A stretch of DNA of 64,000 bases. Source: Methylomonas sp. Lineage in GTDB: Bacteria; Pseudomonadota; Gammaproteobacteria; Methylococcales; Methylomonadaceae. This document shows, piece by piece, positions 57,311 to 64,000 of this stretch (position 1 is the first letter of the stretch; the number at the start of each line of letters is the position of its first letter). The notes beneath the pieces are model-generated. The model made no database searches. It was not told where the DNA came from and saw nothing but the letters and a program-made list of their open reading frames with translations. Made by a program: the position numbers and the translations under genes. Where the stretch lies: NCBI RefSeq assembly GCF_023228165.1, contig NZ_JALOBS010000026.1, positions 4,576 to 68,575 on the forward strand, written 5' to 3'.

Positions 57311-57721
57311 ATGACCGAACCAAGTCCGAATGACATTATGACTGCCTACGCCGCAAATGCGGTTAATTTCGCCCAAAGCAATTTTGGCGTATCGCTTGAT
57401 TTTACAGTCGAGAGCATGGAACAAGTCGAAGCGCTAGCCAACCGGCTGTTTCATACTCGTCCCAAAGGTTTCGTCGCCAAACTGTTTCGCAAGCAGCCGT
57501 CGGATAACGACGTGCAAGATGTTTGTAAAATGCTCGGCAGCTATATAGGCGAGGTATATCGCCAGAACAAGGGCGGCGAATGGCAAATCAACCACGACCT
57601 CCAGGCTATCGGCTTACTGGACGGCGAAACCTGGATTTTCCCGCTTGCCAAAGTACTCAAGCGGATTACGAATGGAAAAAAGGACGACTTGAAAGCGTAC
57701 TTTGCTGAAATTGCTGAATAG
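57311..57721 (+). CDS. Hypothetical protein, 136 residues
   Basis: ATG with a TTAGGA about seven bases upstream. Soluble alpha/beta composition: VESMEQVEALANRLFHTRPK, MLGSYIGEVYRQNKGGEW and a final helical KRITNGKKDDLKAYF. This pattern recalls small DUF3806-like proteins, but I am not sure. No neighbours in operon; REP palindromes begin 80 bp downstream. Confidence 0.6.
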   Translation: MTEPSPNDIMTAYAANAVNFAQSNFGVSLDFTVESMEQVEALANRLFHTRPKGFVAKLFRKQPSDNDVQDVCKMLGSYIGEVYRQNKGGEWQINHDLQAIGLLDGETWIFPLAKVLKRITNGKKDDLKAYFAEIAE

Positions 57722-57800
57722 CTGTGGGTTAAAACCGCCCTGTCGTTACCATCAGGATCGCTTAAAAAGACAAGAAGGCAAGCAAGCTGTCATTTAAAAT

Positions 57801-57915
57801 GTAGGTACGATTTACCCTAAAGGGCATAAAAGCTTGCGTAATCGCACATTTCGTATCCAACATTCCTCCGATTACGCTATCGCTAATCGGAGCTACGCGG
57901 GCTACGGTCCTAATT
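57801..57915. repeat. REP-type palindromes, left side of the SLATT locus
   Basis: A head GTAGGTACGATT (57801) with a diverged partner GTAATCGCAC (57837), followed by CATTCCTCCGATTACGCTATC and a perfect arm TAATCGGA (arms 57867-57874 and 57884-57891). The second palindrome recurs at 59113-59146 with matched changes in both arms. Confidence 0.7.
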
Positions 57916-57954
57916 AATATGTAAAATTTGACTTCCAATATTTATTAAGAAACT

Positions 57955-58329
57955 ATGAATTTTAAAATGGCTATTACATGGTTTTTCAGTCTACAACCCA
58001 TGGAGCGAAGTATTAATGATCCAGGTGAGAAATTACTTAACAGTATGAGAACTACTGCAAGGTGTAGGTTTCACGCAGCTCAGCGTTTGAAGAAACAGGG
58101 TGATTTTTCATTCTTTACAACAACAATTCTGTCCCTTGGGCTTATTCTTATACCTTTGATACAAAATGCTGAAATAAAACTAGCATATTCAGACAAGGTG
58201 TTAAACATGATGCAGATATTTCTTGCTGTATCAATTTTGGTTTACTCCACAATAAATTCAACAGCAAGGTATGATCTTAGATCGCAAGTATTAAGCGAGT
58301 GTGGAGATAAGCTGAAAGAAGGGCCGTAG
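57955..58329 (+). CDS. SLATT-domain membrane protein, truncated by a REP element
   Basis: 124 residues. RTTARCRFHAAQRLKKQGDF, then two membrane helices (FFTTTILSLGLILIPLI and MMQIFLAVSILVYSTI) and a following helix LRSQVLSECGDKLKE match the SLATT fold, a predicted pore-forming effector in nucleotide-signalling defence systems. Normal members run to 160-200 residues; here the frame ends at TAG 58327-58329, which is the TAG of a GTAGGGCGG REP head. The gene is thus cut short by the repeat. Its AT content is higher than that of its neighbours, suggesting transfer. No cyclase or sensor gene is adjacent. Confidence 0.6.
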   Translation: MNFKMAITWFFSLQPMERSINDPGEKLLNSMRTTARCRFHAAQRLKKQGDFSFFTTTILSLGLILIPLIQNAEIKLAYSDKVLNMMQIFLAVSILVYSTINSTARYDLRSQVLSECGDKLKEGP

Positions 58330-58354
58330 GGCGGATAAGCTTGCGTCATCCGCC
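58326..58354. repeat. REP palindrome ending the SLATT frame
   Basis: GTAGGGCGGATAAGCTTGCG followed by TCATCCGCC: arms GGCGGAT and ATCCGCC. Gives the stop codon of the SLATT gene. Confidence 0.75.
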
Positions 58355-58374
58355 GAATAAAATAAACTTATGCC

Positions 58375-58840
58375 ATGCCAAACTATTGACGTAATCGTGT
58401 TCCGGGCGGAACCTATTTTTTCACGGTTAACTTGCTCGAACGGAAGTCGACATTGCTGATCGGGCATATTGCCGAGTTACGAGAAGCTGTGCGCATCGTT
58501 CGGAAAAAACAGCCATTTCACTTGTGCCCTATGGGTACATTGATGCCTGGGTGGTTTTACCCGATCACATGCATACGATTTGGACATTACCACCCGACGA
58601 TGATCGGTATTCTGATCGATGGTGAGCAATTAAAAAGGCGTTTACTAAAGCAATTCCGAAAACCGAATATCGCTCTCAAGTTCGGATAGCCCGACGCGAG
58701 CGAGGGATTTACCCAAAGGGCACAAGTGGCAAAGGCGGTTTTGGGAACACACGATTAACGACGAAAAGGATTATGCCGCCCATATGGATTACATTCATTA
58801 CGTGCGACGTGAAGTCACATCCGTTATTGTTTCACCTTGA
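58375..58840 (+). pseudogene. REP-associated tyrosine transposase (RAYT), inactivated
   Basis: Begins MPNY, then TGA at 58387-58389 in place of an Arg codon, then RNRVPGGTYFFTVNLLERK, the usual RAYT start. Pieces in different frames continue: AELREAVRIVRKKQPFH, then YIDAWVVLPDHMHTIWTLPP with the HUH-type His-x-His, then AIKKAFTKAIPKTEYRSQVR, and lastly WQRRFWEHTINDEKDYAAHM with DYIHY. At least two frameshifts and one stop make it dead. RAYTs mobilise REP palindromes, four of which surround it. Confidence 0.8.
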
Positions 58841-58940
58841 AAAAAAGGAAGTGAAACTCGTTGTTCCCTCAACGGTAGCCTATCGATGCAGGCGAAGCTG
58901 GTAACGGCTTGGTTTGAAGCCATTGAGACAATGAAGCCCT
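58828..58940. other. Run of small hairpins downstream of the RAYT relic
   Basis: Successive arms GTTTCAC/GTGAAAC (58829-58835, 58851-58857), CGTTG/CAACG (58859-58863, 58870-58874), GGCTT/AAGCC (58906-58910, 58917-58921) and CATTG/CAATG (58921-58925, 58929-58933). Could be structured RNA or mobile-element end. Meaning unknown. Confidence 0.35.
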
Positions 58941-59069
58941 TCACGAGAGAAGGAAGCGCCGCGAGGTGGTTCCAATGGCTGCCAGCATTTGGCGGTCGGG
59001 GCGCTAGGCTGGATAGTAGGACCAACCTATGTGAACTGTTGATAAACCTCGTTATGTAAAACAAGTACC

Positions 59070-59146
59070 GTAGGTCCGATTAGTGGGCGTAATCGGACGA
59101 ATGTATAGCCTCCATTCCTCCGAATACGCTTCGCTATTCGGAGCTA
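59070..59146. repeat. Two REP palindromes, right side of the RAYT locus
   Basis: GTAGG head with arms GTCCGATTA (59074-59082) and TAATCGGAC (59090-59098), then CATTC with arms CTCCGAATA (59118-59126) and TATTCGGAG (59135-59143). The second is the partner of 57861-57895. Confidence 0.75.
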
Positions 59147-59215
59147 CACAAGAAGCCAAAAAGCCCAACGCCAGCCGATAACAGCGCACTTTTTGACTTA
59201 CCCGAAGGAGCCCGC

Positions 59216-59266
59216 GTAGGGCGTATTAGCCATCGTGCAATACCGCTAAGCTTATTGGCGCCCTAC
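59216..59266. repeat. REP-like palindrome near the ABC operon end
   Basis: Arms GTAGGGCG (59216-59223) and CGCCCTAC (59259-59266). It sits 33 bp from the permease stop and may also help terminate the ABC operon. Confidence 0.6.
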
Positions 59267-59298
59267 TTTGCACCATACGGTCTTGCGGATAACCCCGC

Positions 59299-60060
59299 TC
59301 AACGCCTAATCTTGTACCCCGATTTAAACACCCACCACACAAATGTCAGGCAGACGATCAGAAAGCCGAAGGTCATGGCTATGCTCATGACGACATCCAC
59401 GTCGGCGACGCCGTAGAAGCTCCAGCGAAAGGCGCTGATCAGATATACCACCGGATTGAATAACGAGATTTTCTGCCATACCGGCGGCAACATATTGATC
59501 GAGTAAAACGCGCCGCCGAGGAAGGTCAGCGGGGTGACGATCAACATCGGTATTACCTGCAGTTTCTGAAAACTGTCGGCCCATAGTCCAATGATGAAAC
59601 CGAACAGGCTGAAGGTTACCGCAGTCAGCAACAGAAAACCCATCATCCACAGCGGATGGGCTATCTGGTAGGGGACGAAAAAGCGTGCGGTGGCCAGTAT
59701 CAGCAAACCCAGCATTACCGACTTGGTCGCCGCCGCCCCCACGTAACCCAGCAGCACTTCAATCCATGACACTGGAGCGGAAAGCAGTTCGTAAATGGTG
59801 CCCGCCCATTTCGGCATGTAGATGCCGAACGAGGCGTTGGAGATGCTCTCGTTCAGCAAGCTCAGCATCACCAAACCGGGGATGATGAAAGAGCCGTAGC
59901 CGATACTGTCGATGTCGCCCATCCGCGAACCGATGGCTTTGCCGAATACGATGAAATACAGCGAGGTAGTCAATACCGGAGCGGCGACGCTTTCCAATAG
60001 GGTGCGAAAGGTGCGGGCCATTTCAAAACGATAAATCGCCCGAATACCGTAAAAGTTCAT
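59299..60060 (-). CDS. ABC-2 type transporter permease
   Basis: 253 residues, six hydrophobic helices. FEMARTFRTLLESVAAPVLT near the N-terminus and MLIVTPLTFLGGAFYSINML are the hallmark ABC-2 phrases. ATG overlaps the ATPase stop (ATGA). Works with the upstream ATPase as an exporter; the YadH/YadG-like pair is the closest family I recall. Substrate unknown. Confidence 0.9.
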   Translation of the reverse strand: MNFYGIRAIYRFEMARTFRTLLESVAAPVLTTSLYFIVFGKAIGSRMGDIDSIGYGSFIIPGLVMLSLLNESISNASFGIYMPKWAGTIYELLSAPVSWIEVLLGYVGAAATKSVMLGLLILATARFFVPYQIAHPLWMMGFLLLTAVTFSLFGFIIGLWADSFQKLQVIPMLIVTPLTFLGGAFYSINMLPPVWQKISLFNPVVYLISAFRWSFYGVADVDVVMSIAMTFGFLIVCLTFVWWVFKSGYKIRR

Positions 60061-61034
60061 GCCGCTGTCTCCTTGGGTTGGTGCACCAGGCTGACAAAAA
60101 TGTCTTCCAATGAGCTCTCTCTAGAGCGCAAATCCTTGAATTCGATACCGTGTTCGGCCAGGGCGAGCATCAACTCGGCGATACCCGTTTCGTCTTTTTG
60201 GGTATCGAAGCTATACACCAGCGCCTGGCCGTTGTCGGCCAGTTCCAACGACCAAGCGTTCAGGTCGGCCGGGATGTTGATCAAGGGTTGGCGCAGCGTC
60301 AGTGTCAGCTGCTTTTTGCCGAGTTTGCGCATCAACACCTTTTTATCCTCCACCAGGATTAACTCGCCTTTGCTGATGATGCCGATCCGGTCGGCCATCT
60401 GTTCGGCTTCTTCGATGTAATGCGTGGTCAGAATGATGGTAGTGCCTTGCGCGCGCAATTCGCGGACCATAAGCCACATGTCGCGGCGTAACTCCACATC
60501 CACGCCGGCGCTCGGCTCATCGAGGAATAGTATCGTCGGCTGATGCGACAGCGCCTTGGCAATCAGTACCCGTCGTTTCATGCCGCCGGACAGCGTCATG
60601 ATTTTGCTTTTACGCTTGTCCCACAAGGACAGGTCGCGGAGCACTTTTTCCAGGTAGGCCGGATTGGGCGCTTTACCGAACAAGCCGCGGCTGAAGGTGA
60701 CCGTGGCCCACACCGACTCGAAGGCGTCGGTATGCAATTCCTGCGGGACTAGGCCAATCGCGGCCCGCGCCATGCGGTAATCCCGGGTGATGTCGTGACC
60801 ATCGGCGATGATGGTGCCGGAACCGGCATTGACAATGCCGCAGATGATGCTGATCAGGGTGGTCTTGCCGGCGCCATTGGGGCCGAGCAAGGCGAATATT
60901 TCGCCGCGCCGGATGTCCAGATTGATATTTTTCAGGGCCTGGAAACCGCCGGCGTAAGTCTTGTTGAGTCCGCGCACGGACATAATGGGGGCGGCATTAT
61001 CGGCGGATAGGCTAGCCTTGGGCAGTGTGTTCAT
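60057..61034 (-). CDS. ABC transporter ATPase (YadG/CcmA-type)
   Basis: 325 residues from ATG 61034; a TTG 12 bases upstream is the alternative start. Walker A GPNGAGKTT, signature LSGGMKRRVLIA, Walker B ILFLDEPSAGVD and the H-loop THYIEEAE are intact. The C-terminal extension (about 240-325, LTLRQPLINIPADLNAWSLE) is typical of exporter ATPases paired with ABC-2 permeases. First gene of a two-gene operon. Confidence 0.92.
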   Translation of the reverse strand: MNTLPKASLSADNAAPIMSVRGLNKTYAGGFQALKNINLDIRRGEIFALLGPNGAGKTTLISIICGIVNAGSGTIIADGHDITRDYRMARAAIGLVPQELHTDAFESVWATVTFSRGLFGKAPNPAYLEKVLRDLSLWDKRKSKIMTLSGGMKRRVLIAKALSHQPTILFLDEPSAGVDVELRRDMWLMVRELRAQGTTIILTTHYIEEAEQMADRIGIISKGELILVEDKKVLMRKLGKKQLTLTLRQPLINIPADLNAWSLELADNGQALVYSFDTQKDETGIAELMLALAEHGIEFKDLRSRESSLEDIFVSLVHQPKETAA

Positions 61035-61853
61035 GGCTGAATGCAATTTATAGTAGCGTTTGGGTAGACTTTTATTGTCGAACTTTCAGCGTAATCCTTA
61101 CATGGCTGCGGTTTGCAAGCAAGATTATCCTCGGGTTAGGAGACTGCGCTAGGACTTTCAGCAACCTGCGACTTTAAAAGTGCGATAGTCGCAAATGGCC
61201 GGCAGGCTTCGGAACGGTATATTCAAGCAAGATCTTTATAGGTCGATTCTTGAGCGGGACGGAGTATGCACTCAATGCCCGTTAAGTTAAGCGATGAGCT
61301 GCGGCCTCTCTTGCCGGAGAAGGCAGGGATGAGGAGAATTTGGATAGGGAAAATGCGTTATGTTGATCCCTTCACCCTAACTCTTTCCGGTGGCAGAGGG
61401 GATGCCAGGCAGGACGGGTTAAATGGCTTAGCGTTATGGTTAGGTGACGATATAGGTTGAAACGTTTCGGTCTGGGTGAACACCCGGACCGGCAAGGATA
61501 TTTGGCAAGGTAACTCCGACATTGGAAGCCGATCAAGCATGGCCGGGTTAGAGCGTTACAAGATTTACCCGGCGGGGATAAAGGCGCCATTCACGTTTTC
61601 ATGTTTTGTGAGCCGTGGCGTGTATCCCGACAATGGGGGGTGACACCGGTGAGTCGCTCTGACGGGCAGAGATAAAAGGCCTTCCCAATTAAACCAGCAT
61701 CGGGTAAGGTTGGTTCGAAGACAGGTTGGCAGCGCGGTGTAGAAATTCCTATTCATCGGAACCCCATTTAAAACTCCCCGGTCGCCTTGAAAAAATCGAT
61801 TGAATTTCCTATCCTTTGGACAGACTTTTTCCACTAACGCGCAAAGGGCTATC
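61035..61853. other. Long intergenic region with several repeats
   Basis: About 820 bases. Contains a GCGACT/AGTCGC hairpin near 61170-61193, a copy related to the dispersed CTC/GAG repeat near 61303-61345 and 61368-61402, and the hairpin-bearing direct repeat at 61432-61502. No gene supported; the short frames read through the repeats. Confidence 0.45.
61432..61502. repeat. Direct repeat copy 1, with 11-bp hairpin
   Basis: Starts CGTTATGGTTAGGTGACGAT; about 85% identical by eye to 63022-63092 in the same orientation. Inside, CGGTCTGGGTG (61468-61478) pairs with CACCCGGACCG (61481-61491), one G-T wobble. Confidence 0.75.
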
Positions 61854-62666
61854 ATGCCGATTACAACAGGTGACATAAGCAGAGATTGCTACAACTGCAA
61901 TAACAGAGGGCCGCGCATTGTGGCGGCGGCAGGCAATCACACCAAGTATGATCCCTACGATCAGGTCTCTCATCAGATCGGTGCCGCGATGGTGTTGCCT
62001 GGCGGCACAAGCCGCATACACCCCATCAATTTTGCCGGCGTCGTCGGCGGTGACTCGTATTATCTGCCGTTCCAGAACGACGGCATTACCTCGGTCAGTC
62101 TCCCGGTGACGCCGGTCGTGGGCGAACCCAAATTCTTTTTCACAATTCGCCTGACGGCGTGCTCGATATTTCTTGATGCCTATCAACCGGCGGTGGGGAG
62201 CTATACCACCCCCTTCGGTGCGGACGACCAGCGACAGCGTATTATTATTTCCCACGCCAATGCGCTAGCCGACTACAATCTGGGAATCGTGGGGGTCAAT
62301 ATCGGTCAGAACCCCGCCTTTTTCCCGGCCGGGGCTAAGGCTGCTCTCAACAACTATCGTAATGCGATGTTGGCTACTTATCCGGGTACAAAAGTTGGTC
62401 TCGCGGCGCTGTACAAGGATAACTATAACCAGGCCGTCAATACGGAATTGCAGAGGCTGGTAGCGCAGGGAAATACCAATGTTACGTATGGAACCACGAC
62501 TTGTGTGTTCGGATTTCACAAGCCTGGCGGGTGGGAATTCTATTATCAAACCTGGGGTGGATTCGATTACACACACCACAGGCGGCTTCTACCGGCCCAA
62601 CAGGTTACTGGAGCCACCGACTTGCATCGTCACCGAGTCATTGAATGCCGGCGTTTTTTCCCATGA
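61854..62666 (+). CDS. Possible BLF1/CNF-like deamidase-fold protein, 3-prime end frameshifted
   Basis: 270 residues from ATG 61854 (18 codons of upstream frame ignored). The middle has ITSVSLPV, FFFTIRLTACSIFLD (Cys103) and IIISHANAL (His134), and a later FHKPGGWEFYYQTWGG. From memory, BLF1 and CNF1 catalytic cores carry an L-S-G-C strand then a His on the next strand; the layout here is similar but with LTAC and a longer gap to the His. No signal peptide. The last ~30 residues are out of character; adding one AC to the tract at 62570-62580 would restore a protein-like frame to TAA 62791-62793. Function is inference only. Confidence 0.5.
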   Translation: MPITTGDISRDCYNCNNRGPRIVAAAGNHTKYDPYDQVSHQIGAAMVLPGGTSRIHPINFAGVVGGDSYYLPFQNDGITSVSLPVTPVVGEPKFFFTIRLTACSIFLDAYQPAVGSYTTPFGADDQRQRIIISHANALADYNLGIVGVNIGQNPAFFPAGAKAALNNYRNAMLATYPGTKVGLAALYKDNYNQAVNTELQRLVAQGNTNVTYGTTTCVFGFHKPGGWEFYYQTWGGFDYTHHRRLLPAQQVTGATDLHRHRVIECRRFFP

Positions 62667-62793
62667 CCGTGTCGCTTGTTTCGACCGGTTGAGGGCGTTG
62701 AGCGGGAATGGTCAACAAAAACCGGACAGCTGTTCAGGCAGCGTTATGATAAAAATCCCGCTCGAATTCGATGGGGATTGGCGAGCATTATAA

Positions 62794-63526
62794 AGAGCCA
62801 AATAGTCGATCTGGTTCGGTTTTCTCTGCTTGGGTTTTGAATGTTTCGTAGTTCGGCTGTTCATGCTGCAAGCTACCGAAAAAACGTTCGGTCGGCGAGT
62901 AATTCCTGCAATGGCCTTCGCGGCTCATGCTTCGCTGCATCTTCATTATCGCCCCTATTCGCGGTATGCGCGCTAAGCGGGGCGGGTTTTGTAAACCCCC
63001 TGTACGTTTGATATTGGCTACCGTTATGGTTAGCTGACGATATACCTTGAAACGATTCGTTCCGGGTGAATATCCGGATCGGCACGGACTTATATGCACA
63101 GCGGCAATTACAGGATTAGCGGGAAGGGGGTGCTAAGCCCGTCCCGAATGTTTAAAACCAGCGTGACATAAGGAAACGGTGGGAGCACGTTGAATATCCC
63201 GCACCGCTGGCGTCGGTTTCCATTTTGGCCGACATGGGTGGCAAATTACTGTATGGCTCCGCTCTGCTGGATTTAATATCAATGGGTAATTGGGGTGGTA
63301 TGGTAACGATTAACTGGTTTGCGATTGTGTTGGCTGTGGCTTTTATCGAAATACCTAATGGAAAATCTCGATTTGAAATTCAGTATGGTATGTAAACTGG
63401 TCAGATGAAATGTGACAAGCCGCGCTGTCGGCGTTATCCATTAGGGCTACTATAGCTTTCGGCCAATCGGGTCGGTTAGTAAGCTTGATCAGCGTTCGTA
63501 CTGGTCATGATTTAAGGAAAATATCT
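62794..63526. other. Intergenic stretch with repeat copy 2
   Basis: About 730 bases; apart from the direct-repeat copy nothing was recognised. The AT-rich part 63240-63480 probably holds the promoter of the 70-residue gene. Confidence 0.4.
63022..63092. repeat. Direct repeat copy 2, with conserved hairpin
   Basis: Counterpart of 61432-61502, offset 1590 bp. CGTTCCGGGTG (63058-63068) faces TATCCGGATCG (63071-63081): pairing largely kept despite several base changes, two G-T wobbles and one mismatch. Confidence 0.75.
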
Positions 63527-63739
63527 ATGTGTAGCAGCCCCAAATCCTCTTGCTCCAGTGTTTCCAGTCACACCCGCCGAAAATCCGCTCCCCTGGATTA
63601 TCAAGCCTATGCCAGCATGATGCGGGATGCTTCGGCTAATTTCGAACGGGTACAGGCCATGAAAGAAGAAAGCAGGCTGGCCGCCGCTGAACAGCTTGGA
63701 GACGATTATCCCAGCCAGTGTAGTCAGGATGGAATGTAA
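63527..63739 (+). CDS. Small Ser/Cys-rich hypothetical protein
   Basis: 70 residues; ATG 63527 chosen because AAGGA lies about eight bases upstream. Begins MCSSPKSSCSSVSSHTRRKS and continues as an amphipathic helix (AYASMMRDASANFERVQAMK). No family recognised. Followed by a clear terminator, which supports it as an expressed gene. Confidence 0.6.
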   Translation: MCSSPKSSCSSVSSHTRRKSAPLDYQAYASMMRDASANFERVQAMKEESRLAAAEQLGDDYPSQCSQDGM

Positions 63740-63740
63740 T

Positions 63741-63783
63741 GAAATCCGGCGTTTCAGACAGTGATACCCCGGATTTCCTTTTG
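63741..63783 (+). terminator. Rho-independent terminator of the small gene
   Basis: Arms GAAATCCGG (63741-63749) and CCGGATTTC (63769-63777), followed by CTTTT. Confidence 0.75.
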
Positions 63784-63876
63784 CCCCGTTCAGGCCGTGA
63801 TTTTCCTGTTATCCCGCGAGCCGAGGTAACAGGATTATAAAATTTTGACGGTTGAAGATATGCGTTCAGCGCAACG

Positions 63877-64000
63877 TCAAACAGTATAAGTACTCGAAGC
63901 CGTCTTGCCGCCGTGGCCGGTCCAGTCTGTGTGGAAGAATTCGCCTCTGGGTTTATCGGTGCGTTCGTAGGAATGGGCGCCGAAATAATCCCGTTGTGCC
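63877..64000 (-). CDS. gnd: 6-phosphogluconate dehydrogenase, C-terminal end
   Basis: The last 41 codons, stop TGA at 63877-63879; the gene continues past the window. AQRDYFGAHSYERTDKPRGE with FFHTDWTGHGG is the highly conserved C-terminal tail that enters the active site of the partner subunit in Gnd dimers. Pentose-phosphate pathway oxidation of 6-phosphogluconate to ribulose 5-phosphate. Confidence 0.92.
   Translation of the reverse strand, partial: AQRDYFGAHSYERTDKPRGEFFHTDWTGHGGKTASSTYTV

Noticed and set aside
57801..59266. Repeats considered as a CRISPR array
   Set aside because: Copies are palindromes at irregular distances with no equal-length spacers.
61565..61876. 103-codon minus-strand frame upstream of the BLF1-like gene
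   Set aside because: It reads through a repeat region and overlaps the start of the plus-strand gene; no family features.

Overview
The window reads as chromosomal DNA of a gammaproteobacterium. A methanotroph of the Methylomonas/Methylobacter type (Methylococcales) is my best guess. That guess rests on overall gene style (a T6SS with a fused TagF-PppA, a PEP-CTERM protein, RND efflux, GGDEF-EAL regulators, many dispersed palindromes) and not on any taxonomic marker. No rRNA, tRNA, CRISPR array or intact insertion sequence was seen. Both ends cut through genes: a CvfB-like RNA-binding protein on the left and 6-phosphogluconate dehydrogenase (gnd) on the right.

Layout. 1-0.3 kb: end of cvfB. 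0.35-16.7 kb: half of a type VI secretion locus. A PpkA-type kinase and an autotransporter-type barrel protein run leftwards; tssJ, a lipoprotein hydrolase, a caspase-fold lipoprotein, tagH, tssK, tssL, tssM and tagF-pppA run rightwards with overlapping or closely spaced ends. These make the membrane/baseplate anchor and the threonine-phosphorylation switch. Sheath, tube, spike and ClpV genes are not here. 17-19 kb: a thiopurine-methyltransferase/TauE operon read away from a MerR-family gene, with a textbook 19-bp-spacer promoter holding a perfect palindrome. 19-24.7 kb: a decayed defence-like island (acidic partner protein, SNF2/RapA-type helicase, the first ~65 codons of a DNA methyltransferase). 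24.7-27.5 kb: a secreted protein with four copies of an unrecognised repeat domain plus a C-terminal dockerin, followed by a cohesin protein with a PEP-CTERM-like tail. 27.8-34 kb: a tripartite RND efflux operon. 34.5-38.6 kb: ppk2, then a graveyard of broken genes (methyltransferase start, a DUF488 gene and its convergent partner, a MITE). 38.8-46.7 kb: SulP transporter, MlaC-like, ClC antiporter, membrane protein, YfdX protein, methyltransferase. 47.9-50.9 kb: hemerythrin-PAS-GGDEF-EAL protein. 51-54.7 kb: GH3 beta-glucosidase plus a FucP-type sugar porter. 54.8-57 kb: OafA-like acyltransferase with SGNH domain. 57.3-59.3 kb: REP palindromes surrounding a truncated SLATT effector and a dead REP-associated transposase. 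59.3-61 kb: ABC-2 exporter. 61-63.7 kb: a solitary protein with features recalling BLF1/CNF glutamine deamidases, lying between two copies of a hairpin-bearing repeat.

The most interesting items are the dockerin/cohesin pair, the caspase-like lipoprotein inside the T6SS operon, the helicase-methyltransferase remnant, the MerR-controlled tpm promoter, the REP-truncated SLATT gene, and the BLF1-like candidate whose frame is apparently broken at a short AC repeat. All family assignments come from reading motifs by eye; no database search was possible.
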